Assembly (NCBI GenBank): GCA_946887065.1
Contig: CAMPKL010000046.1
Span: forward strand, 1-12,175
Reading direction: 5' to 3'
Origin: an uncultured Bryobacterales bacterium
GTDB taxonomy: Bacteria; Acidobacteriota; Terriglobia; Bryobacterales; UBA6623
Length of the DNA: 12,175 nt
In this document: positions 7,100 to 12,175 of the stretch, one piece after another
Layout of the letters: each line of letters opens with the position of its first letter
Position numbering within the stretch: the first letter of the stretch is position 1
Position numbers and translations under genes: made by a program
Notes under the pieces: model-generated
What the model saw: only the letters and a program-made list of their open reading frames with translations
Told to the model about the DNA's origin: nothing
Databases searched by the model: none

Positions 7100-8047
7100 C
7101 TATTCGACGCCTAGCGTCTTGATGTAACTAATCAACTCAAATACCTGCTCTTCGCTCACCTGCCCTTGGAATGTGGGCATCATCGGACCAAAGCCGGCGA
7201 CCGTATGTTGGCGGGGGTCGACGATCGATTCGCGGATATACGACTCGTCGGCGATGCCGGTCGTGCCGTCGGTAAACGCCACCTGGGATAGATAGAGGGA
7301 ATCGAGCGAAGGACCGTTCCCCCCGGCGCCGTTGTGGCAACTATTGCAGCGCAGCTCCGAGAATAAGCGCTCCCCGGCCGCAACGGGAGTTTCAGTGCCG
7401 TCCTGGTCATCGGTTTGCAGCCACAGGTCATATTCCTCGGGCGACATGACGATGACGGAACCGATCATCAGCGAGTGCTCCGTGCCGCAGTATTCGGCGC
7501 AGAACAAATGGAACTCGCCCGTCTTGTTGGCCTCGAACCACATCGTTTGGTAGCGGCCCGGAACGGCGTCGCGCTTGATGCGAAACACCGGGAGGTAAAA
7601 GCTGTGCAGCACGTCCTCGGAAGTGATGATCAAGCGGATCGGCTGATTGACGGGAACGTGAAGTTGATTGATCTCGCGCTTCCCTTCCGGGTGCTGGACC
7701 TTCCACATCCACTGCTTGCCGACTACATGAACGTCCAGCGAATTGGGCGGCGGGCTGGAGTAATCAAAAAACAACCAGGCGCCCCAAGCGAACAAAACCA
7801 TCGTCACGACGAACGGTATAACCGACCAGGCGATTTCCAAAGGCAAGGATCCGTGTACCGGCTTGGGTATCTCGTCGTCTGACTTGCGCTTGAACTTGAT
7901 GGCTACGAATACCATCACCGCCGGGATCATGACGGTGAAGAAGGTGGCCATCGCCACGCAAAATAGGTAGAGCAGATCGACCTGCCCGGCGTGCGCGCTG
8001 CCTGACTCGGGGAAAAAACTGAAATCCCTGAAAAGCGTCTCCCACAT
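7100..8047 (-). CDS. ctaC: Cytochrome c oxidase subunit II with fused haem c domain (caa3 type)
   Basis: This subunit receives electrons and passes them through CuA to subunit I. It has 315 residues. Two N-terminal membrane helices (about 24-52, 70-94) are followed by a periplasmic cupredoxin domain with KQWMWKVQHPEG and the full CuA set: His148, Cys183, Cys187 (CAEYCGTEH), His191, Met194. A C-terminal cytochrome c domain follows (about 222-315): CNSCH (Cys234, Cys237, His238) and a GFGPMMPTFQGQVSEEQ segment with the likely axial Met. The fused cytochrome c makes this caa3 type, able to accept electrons directly from a membrane cytochrome c such as that of Alternative Complex III. There is no lipobox. 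The ATG at 8047 has only a weak ACGAG Shine-Dalgarno eight bases upstream. It lies 27 bases after sco and 15 before ctaD. Confidence 0.96.
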   Translation of the reverse strand: MWETLFRDFSFFPESGSAHAGQVDLLYLFCVAMATFFTVMIPAVMVFVAIKFKRKSDDEIPKPVHGSLPLEIAWSVIPFVVTMVLFAWGAWLFFDYSSPPPNSLDVHVVGKQWMWKVQHPEGKREINQLHVPVNQPIRLIITSEDVLHSFYLPVFRIKRDAVPGRYQTMWFEANKTGEFHLFCAEYCGTEHSLMIGSVIVMSPEEYDLWLQTDDQDGTETPVAAGERLFSELRCNSCHNGAGGNGPSLDSLYLSQVAFTDGTTGIADESYIRESIVDPRQHTVAGFGPMMPTFQGQVSEEQVFELISYIKTLGVE

Positions 8048-8074
8048 GCGTTTTTCTCGTCCGCCTCCGTCCCG

Positions 8075-8902
8075 CTAAGCAGTCGCCCGCGCGCGGCGGC
8101 GATCCCGTAAAAAATTAATCGTCATGAACCCGGCCAGCAGCAGAACCGTGAGCGCGGAGAAAACCCGGACCGTGTTCATGATCACCAGTCCGTACTTGCC
8201 CGTCGCCGGGTCGTAGTGAAAGCAATAAAGCATGGCCGCGTCCGCCAAAGAGCCGATGCCGTTCTCCGATGCTTCGATCAGCGCGAACTGTAAATCGCGG
8301 GCCGAGTACTCCACTCCAAACTGGTATCGCGAGGCCCGCCCGTCGGGCGTCAACGTCACGATGCCGCTGGCGTGGCGATAGAGATCGGTAGCCTTGTCGT
8401 ACTCGTAGCGGAACCCCACAGCGTCGGCCAAGGCGTGAATCTGCGATTCTTCGCCGACTAGAAAATGCCAACCGTCTTCGGCGCCCTCGCGGCGATAGGC
8501 CCCAAGGTACTCCGCTTTTTTCTTGGCGGCCAACTCGGGGGTTTCGCCAGGATCGAAACTGACCGTGACCAATTCAAAATCTTCGCCCGGCTGGAACCGC
8601 GAGATGGCGCGCAGCGCCTTGACCAACCCATTCAGCTCCATGGTGCAGAGCATCGGGCATTCGTAGTAGACGAGCGACAGGACGACCGGCTTGTCGCCGA
8701 AGTAATCGCCGAGGCGAACCTTCTTTCCGGTTGAGTCGGTGAACTCGAGATTCAGGTCGACTTGGCGGCCAAGGTTCTGGTCGAAGCCGACGTTTTCCAG
8801 CCCCGGCGGCAAGGCTCCGGCTGGAGTCGGCGGATCTTCGTTCGCGAAAAGCGGGAGGGTCATGAGCGCGAGACTCAGCATTAAGATTTGCCGTAATTTC
8901 AA
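8075..8902 (-). CDS. sco: SCO1/SenC-family copper/thiol assembly protein of cytochrome oxidase
   Basis: This is a thioredoxin-fold protein that delivers copper to, or reduces the cysteines of, the CuA site in subunit II, on the outer face of the membrane. It has 275 residues: a signal sequence (about 1-20), Sco domain about 37-195, and a C-terminal membrane helix (about 241-261) followed by RDRRRARATA. The metal/thiol site is complete: Cys82-x3-Cys86 (YYECPMLCTMELNG) and His177 (DLYRHASG). The C-terminal anchor plus the FHYDPATGKYG insert is the form I associate with Alternative Complex III clusters. The start is TTG at 8902, nine bases after a perfect AAGGAGG. The in-frame ATG at 8881 would be about 30 bases from it and would remove the basic n-region of the signal. 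It sits directly upstream of its client gene ctaC. Confidence 0.94.
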   Translation of the reverse strand: MKLRQILMLSLALMTLPLFANEDPPTPAGALPPGLENVGFDQNLGRQVDLNLEFTDSTGKKVRLGDYFGDKPVVLSLVYYECPMLCTMELNGLVKALRAISRFQPGEDFELVTVSFDPGETPELAAKKKAEYLGAYRREGAEDGWHFLVGEESQIHALADAVGFRYEYDKATDLYRHASGIVTLTPDGRASRYQFGVEYSARDLQFALIEASENGIGSLADAAMLYCFHYDPATGKYGLVIMNTVRVFSALTVLLLAGFMTINFLRDRRRARATA

Positions 8903-8911
8903 TTCGATAAC

Positions 8912-8918
8912 CCTCCTT
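8912..8918 (-). promoter_or_regulatory. Consensus Shine-Dalgarno deciding the TTG start of sco
   Basis: The - strand reads AAGGAGG, a full match to the anti-Shine-Dalgarno, nine bases before TTG at 8902. The next candidate start (ATG 8881) is too far away to use it. Confidence 0.75.
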
Positions 8919-8946
8919 TTAAACCCTCGATCAACCGCCGAGACAA

Positions 8947-9333
8947 CTATTCCGCAGCGTCAGCGCCGCGCGCCGGCACGCCCTGTTCGAGAAGCATGTC
9001 AATGGCTATCTCGATGGGGACATGCACGAGTCCCTGACTCTGGTCCACCCAGCCGTAACCATCCAATTGTTCCGCCTCTTCGGCGCGCATTTCGCGCAGA
9101 TCCAGCCCGGGAACGACCTGCAACTGCGGCGCCCCGCTTTGTGCCCCGGGCATGCCGAACTGCACCGGATTGCCGTACTTCGACACGTGGCGCTGAGTGA
9201 AGTACTCAAACAAAATCGTGATCACGCCGTAGGCGAACAGAACGCTGAAGAACATGAACACCAAAAAGGCGGCGATGGGACGGACCTGCGCATCGGACCG
9301 TTCGTGGTCATGCGTGGGGGAGAAGTTCGCCAT
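8947..9333 (-). CDS. Conserved-looking single-pass membrane protein in the ACIII/oxidase operon, function unassigned
   Basis: This 128-residue protein has a polar N-terminus with His/Asp (MANFSPTHDHERSD), one membrane helix (about 19-43), then a soluble domain of about 85 residues predicted outside. The C-terminal part LDGYGWVDQSQGLVHVPIEI followed by AIDMLLEQGVPAR (about 90-122) is well structured. I recall similar YGWVD...V.IPI..AM.LL.E.G stretches in small proteins beside respiratory complexes, but I cannot assign a name. Its ATG shares one base with the actF stop (TAATG), so it is translationally coupled to actF. It is followed after 44 bases by the sco ribosome site. There are no Cys and no haem motif. 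The position suggests an accessory subunit or assembly factor of Alternative Complex III or of the oxidase; this is inference. Confidence 0.85.
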   Translation of the reverse strand: MANFSPTHDHERSDAQVRPIAAFLVFMFFSVLFAYGVITILFEYFTQRHVSKYGNPVQFGMPGAQSGAPQLQVVPGLDLREMRAEEAEQLDGYGWVDQSQGLVHVPIEIAIDMLLEQGVPARGADAAE

Positions 9334-10514
9334 TAGTGATGTCCTCCAGCAATTTCCAGTACTTCAGCCAACCGCGGGTCGTTCGAGGCGAGCAACGGCT
9401 TGTCTTTCAAATGCATGGCGAAGACGCCGACCCACAGACCGCCTATGCCGATCAAAACCGCCAGGTCCATCCAGTGCAGATGCACTCCGGCGCCGTGGGA
9501 CATACTCGGTTGCGTCAGCCAATACAAGTCGACATAGCGCATGAAGAGGATCCACACGGCCACAAAAGTCAGCCGGACGGGGACCCGCTTCGTCCATCGC
9601 GTCAGGAGAAAAAGAAGCGGCAGGGCGAAGTGAAAAACGATCAAGGCTTGCGAGATGACCAGCCATCCGTCGTTCATGCGTTGCAGATACCAGGGCGCTT
9701 CCTCTTGGGTGTTGCCCGACCAGATGATCAGGAACTGCGACAAATTCATGTACGTCCACAGCATGATGAAGGCCAGCAAGAGATTGCCGTAATCATGATA
9801 GGTATTGACGTTCACGAGCTTCCTGAGCGAGTCCGTCTTCTCCAAGAAGCGAACCGCCAGTACCGTGAAGGCCATCGCCGTCAGCAGATCCGACACGGCA
9901 AACAGGAAGCCGAAAATCGTCGAGAACCAATGCGGATCGAGCGACATGACGAAGTCGACCGAGAAGAACGTAAGGGACAAGGCCATCAGCACCAAGCCGG
10001 CGCCGCTGAGGAACCGCAGCTTGCGGATCGCGGGTTGGGGACCCTCGGCATCTTGCTGTAGGGACCAGCGCGATAATAGGAAGCCAATGGCGCTCCAAAG
10101 GACAATGTAGAAGGCTACGCGGACGAAGAAGAACGGCTGGTTCAGGTAGGCCGTTTTGGCTTGAATGATCACGTCGTCCACGGCTTCCGGGCGCGCCCAA
10201 GGGAACAGCGTTTGCATGCCCAGCAAGACGGGAATGACGAGCAGTCCCATCAGCGGCATGGTTTTCCCGCCGGACTCCCAGATACGCCGAGCCGGGACGC
10301 CCCAACTGCCGGCGGTCAAGTGGTAGATCATCGTCCAGCCGAGGCAGCCCAGAGTCGGAGCAAGCCAGTATAGGTAGCCGGTCAAATAGGAACGGTAGAA
10401 CTGGTCGGCGTCGATCGCAAAGCCGGCGGCAGCCGCGGCGATGCCTACCGCTCCGACAATGAGCGCCTTGGTCTGCAAGCCGGCCAGATCGGCGTTGGTT
10501 CCCTGCGTGCTCAT
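9333..10514 (-). CDS. actF: Alternative Complex III subunit ActF, integral membrane
   Basis: ActF is a polytopic subunit of the quinol:cytochrome c oxidoreductase known as Alternative Complex III, distantly related to the NrfD-type subunit ActC. It has 393 residues with about ten predicted membrane helices and no cofactor motif. Family signatures seen are SLDPHWFSTIFG (191-202), DYGNLLLAFIMLWTYMNL (241-258), SQFLIIWSGN (259-268) with EEAPWY just after, and HWMDL near 348. The C-terminus is soluble and ends GGHH. The ATG overlaps the actE stop by four bases (ATGA), and the stop overlaps the next gene by one base, so the set should be translated as a unit. Confidence 0.95.
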   Translation of the reverse strand: MSTQGTNADLAGLQTKALIVGAVGIAAAAAGFAIDADQFYRSYLTGYLYWLAPTLGCLGWTMIYHLTAGSWGVPARRIWESGGKTMPLMGLLVIPVLLGMQTLFPWARPEAVDDVIIQAKTAYLNQPFFFVRVAFYIVLWSAIGFLLSRWSLQQDAEGPQPAIRKLRFLSGAGLVLMALSLTFFSVDFVMSLDPHWFSTIFGFLFAVSDLLTAMAFTVLAVRFLEKTDSLRKLVNVNTYHDYGNLLLAFIMLWTYMNLSQFLIIWSGNTQEEAPWYLQRMNDGWLVISQALIVFHFALPLLFLLTRWTKRVPVRLTFVAVWILFMRYVDLYWLTQPSMSHGAGVHLHWMDLAVLIGIGGLWVGVFAMHLKDKPLLASNDPRLAEVLEIAGGHH

Positions 10515-11110
10515 TGGGCGGCCTCCGCGTTCAACTCCGCGACCACGGCCGGCGGCAGGTCATTCACGTTCACTTGGCGGCTCAGTTGCAGCGCGCGAAT
10601 GTAGGACGCGATGGCCCAGCGATCGTTCGGTTGAATCCTGTCGTTGAAGCTGTACATCCGACCCTTGCCATTGGTAATGACGTTGTAGAAGTGGCCGACC
10701 GGCGCTTCCCGCAACCGATCAATGTGATAGGACGGCGGCCGCTGGAAGCCGCGCTGCACGACGGCGCCCAAGCCGTCGCCCACCTGGCCGTGGCACGGAG
10801 AACAGTAGATATCGAAACGCTGCCGGCCGCGTTCAATCACTGCTCGTGTGACGGGGAACGGAAACTCCGTCGCCAACTCGCCGTTTTCGAAGCCCGTATA
10901 GAGCAAGGCGTCCTCGTGCAGTTCGCCGCGTGCAACCGTGCCGTCCACCGGCGGCCGCGAGGCCCGCTGGTCGCTAAAAAAACTGCTCCGCTCAAGCGGT
11001 TGCAGCTTCGGCTGGTCGTGCATATCCTGCCGGCAGGCCGAGATTCCGAACGCCGCAATGGCCGCCGCGGCGAGCAAGAACCGCTTTGCGTAGGTACTAT
11101 TCGTCCTCAA
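10511..11110 (-). CDS. actE: Alternative Complex III subunit ActE, mono-haem cytochrome c lipoprotein
   Basis: ActE carries one haem c and relays electrons in the periplasmic part of Alternative Complex III towards the oxidase. It has 199 residues. The signal peptide is followed by a lipobox GISAC (Cys26), so the mature protein should be lipid-anchored. The cytochrome c domain (about 90-180) has CSPCH (Cys103, Cys106, His107) and likely axial Met152 in KGRMYSFNDRI. The family segments GDGLGAVVQRGFQRPPSYH and DRWAIASYIRALQLS are present. No ATG lies in frame before the lipobox. The start is read as TTG at 11110, with GAGGT (11119-11123) eight bases upstream. This makes a 14-base overlap with actD; the gene also overlaps actF by four bases. 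Confidence 0.94.
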   Translation of the reverse strand: MRTNSTYAKRFLLAAAAIAAFGISACRQDMHDQPKLQPLERSSFFSDQRASRPPVDGTVARGELHEDALLYTGFENGELATEFPFPVTRAVIERGRQRFDIYCSPCHGQVGDGLGAVVQRGFQRPPSYHIDRLREAPVGHFYNVITNGKGRMYSFNDRIQPNDRWAIASYIRALQLSRQVNVNDLPPAVVAELNAEAAQ

Positions 11111-11630
11111 CTTCCCTTACCTCAAGCGGATTCAAAGTTTCGAGAAATGCCGAGACCTTCGAAGGCTCAAACTTCGGATCATCGGACTCCACAACCAAAA
11201 AGAAGCGGTCCTGGCTGGCCCGCAGGAACGACGGATTGTTGAACATCGGGTGATTCGGCAGCGGCAGGCCGTTCATGCCGAACATGCCGAACACCGACAC
11301 GAACGCTGAGAGTAAGATCGTGCACTCAAACGTGACGGGGATGAACGACACCCAAGAGTTCAGCGGACGGCCGCCGATGTTGTAGGGCAACTCCAGGACC
11401 GAAACCCAATAGCACAGGCCGAAACCGATGGTCATGCCGAGCAGTCCGCCGGCAAAGACGGCCCAAGGCATCTTCGTCGCTGGGTGTCCCAGAGCCTCGC
11501 GTATCCCGTGTACGGCGAAAGGCGTGTAGGCGTCGATGTTCCTGTAGCCGGCTTGACGCGTCCGATGACACGCTTCGAGCAACTTGTGCTCGTCGTCAAA
11601 CTCGGCCGCGATGCAGAACAGATTGCTCAT
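11097..11630 (-). CDS. actD: Alternative Complex III subunit ActD (DUF3341)
   Basis: ActD is a small membrane subunit of Alternative Complex III without cofactors. It has 177 residues: a soluble N-terminal domain containing the family mark YTPFAVHGI (about 35-43), two membrane helices (about 55-78 and 96-118), the LPNHPMFN turn, and a C-terminal RASQDRFFLVVES segment (137-149). The ATG at 11630 follows a consensus AAGGAGG (11640-11646) by nine bases, and that ribosome site overlaps the actC stop codon. The 3' end overlaps actE by 14 bases. Confidence 0.95.
   Translation of the reverse strand: MSNLFCIAAEFDDEHKLLEACHRTRQAGYRNIDAYTPFAVHGIREALGHPATKMPWAVFAGGLLGMTIGFGLCYWVSVLELPYNIGGRPLNSWVSFIPVTFECTILLSAFVSVFGMFGMNGLPLPNHPMFNNPSFLRASQDRFFLVVESDDPKFEPSKVSAFLETLNPLEVREVEDE
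11119..11123 (-). promoter_or_regulatory. Shine-Dalgarno supporting the TTG start of actE
   Basis: The - strand reads GAGGT, eight bases before TTG 11110 and inside the coding end of actD. It is the best-spaced ribosome site, and the reading preserves the full signal peptide and lipobox. A nearer AAGGGA (11113-11118) is only two bases from the start and is less likely. Confidence 0.5.
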
Positions 11631-11639
11631 CGTCTCGCG

Positions 11640-11646
11640 CCTCCTT
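11640..11646 (-). promoter_or_regulatory. Consensus Shine-Dalgarno of actD overlapping the actC stop
   Basis: The - strand reads AAGGAGG, nine bases before the actD ATG. Its first two bases (AA, 11646-11645) are the last two bases of the actC TAA (11647-11645), so ribosomes finishing actC arrive exactly at the actD initiation site. Confidence 0.8.
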
Positions 11647-12175
11647 ACCCTTGCTTTATCTGTTCGCTCTTGTGCGTCAGATGCTTCATTTCAAACATCG
11701 CGATCATCGGCACAAAGCGCAGGAACAAGAAGAACAATAAAACGAACTGTCCGATCGTTCCGATGTACACAGCGAAATCCCAGAAGGTGGGGAAGAACAT
11801 ATCCCACGACGACGGCAAGAAGTCGCGGTGCAAGCTCGTCACGACGATGACGAAGCGCTCCAGCCACATGCCGACATTGACGATCAGCGAGATCACGAAC
11901 AGCACCACCAGGTTGCGCCGTACTTTGCGGAACCAAAGCAACTGAGGCGTCAGGCCATTGCAGAAGATCAGCGTCCAGTACATGTACCAGTAAGGTCCGA
12001 ACATGCGGTTCTGGACCATGTACTGCTCGTATTCGTTGGCCGAATACCAGCCAAAGAACAACTCGGTCAAGTAGCCGTAGAACACGACTAGACCGGTGGC
12101 CAGCGTGATCTTGGCCATGTTCTCGATATGCCGCATGGTGATGAAGTCATGCAGTTTGTAGAAGTGGCGAACCGG
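11645..12175 (-). CDS. actC: Alternative Complex III subunit ActC (NrfD/PsrC family), N-terminal part outside window
   Basis: ActC is the large membrane subunit that forms the quinol site of Alternative Complex III. Only the C-terminal 176 residues are visible; the frame runs open to the right edge (reading PVRHFYKLHDFITMRHIENM at the boundary), so the internal Met at 12136 is not the start. Family marks are FYKLHDFITMRHIENMAKI, YGYLTELFFGWYS, CNGLTPQLLWF and VGMWLERFVIVVTSLHRDFL. About four membrane helices remain, ending in a short basic tail (KHLTHKSEQIKQG). By the usual gene order actA (pentahaem cytochrome) and actB (molybdopterin-like and Fe-S protein) should lie further right. Confidence 0.94.
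   Translation of the reverse strand, partial: PVRHFYKLHDFITMRHIENMAKITLATGLVVFYGYLTELFFGWYSANEYEQYMVQNRMFGPYWYMYWTLIFCNGLTPQLLWFRKVRRNLVVLFVISLIVNVGMWLERFVIVVTSLHRDFLPSSWDMFFPTFWDFAVYIGTIGQFVLLFFLFLRFVPMIAMFEMKHLTHKSEQIKQG

Noticed and set aside
7650..7675. TTGAT-like repeats resembling half of an FNR box
   Set aside because: They lie inside the coding sequence of subunit II, lack the second half-site at the right spacing, and are far from any start.
8881..8883. ATG at 8881 as the start of sco
   Set aside because: It is about 30 bases from the only good Shine-Dalgarno and would remove the basic n-region of the signal peptide. TTG at 8902 fits better.
8903..8946. Possible internal promoter or hairpin between the small membrane protein gene and sco
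   Set aside because: The 44-base gap holds a strong ribosome site but no paired -35/-10 boxes and no stable stem followed by T residues.
9336..10061. + strand open frame of 241 codons opposite actF
   Set aside because: It is the complement of a well-conserved membrane protein. The product is extremely rich in Gln, Arg, His and Asp with no hydrophobic core, so it is a shadow frame.
10514..11242. + strand open frame of 242 codons opposite actE/actD
   Set aside because: It spans two real genes on the other strand and has no recognisable motif or plausible ribosome site.
1..12175. Search by eye for CRISPR repeats, insertion-sequence ends, tRNA/rRNA genes and defence or phage genes
   Set aside because: None seen. 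The window is densely packed with metabolic and respiratory genes of uniform base composition.

Overview
The window reads as a GC-rich chromosomal segment of a free-living aerobic bacterium that uses an Alternative Complex III / caa3-oxidase respiratory chain. I favour Acidobacteriota (Bryobacterales/Solibacter-like). This rests on the actCDEF - small membrane protein - sco - ctaCDEF layout, the sulfatase and beta-propeller genes, and the exported HpcH/HpaI-like protein. Planctomycetota, Verrucomicrobiota and Rhodothermota are not excluded. The assignment is an inference from family composition, not from a marker gene. No rRNA, tRNA, CRISPR array, insertion sequence or prophage gene was seen.

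Left part (+ strand, 1-4300). A type I sulfatase truncated by the window edge is followed, with an ATGA stop/start overlap, by an NHL-type beta-propeller protein. After a 105-base gap come two separate HpcH/HpaI-aldolase-family genes. The first carries a signal peptide and is preceded by a textbook CRP-type operator placed about 40 bases upstream of a putative transcription start. It is closed by a strong intrinsic terminator. The second is cytosolic, has its own sigma70-like promoter, and ends at a hairpin shared with the convergent respiratory operon.

Right part (- strand, 12175 down to 4372). This is one compact respiratory operon, read from right to left: actC (partial), actD, actE, actF, a small single-pass membrane protein, sco, ctaC, ctaD, ctaE, ctaF. 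Most junctions overlap or are only a few bases long. Alternative Complex III oxidises quinol and passes electrons through its haem c subunits to the caa3 oxidase, whose subunit II carries a fused cytochrome c domain. Sco is the likely CuA-site copper/thiol assembly factor. Subunit I is of the A2 type (YSHPxVY instead of GHPEVY). actA, actB and the operon promoter lie beyond the right edge. Three of the genes (actE, sco, ctaE) appear to start with TTG, each backed by a Shine-Dalgarno sequence.

The respiratory part is a known kind of cluster, and I do not claim a wholly new system. The parts most worth a second look are the CRP-type operator/promoter, the exported aldolase-like protein, the histidine pattern of the propeller protein, and the unassigned single-pass protein embedded between actF and sco.
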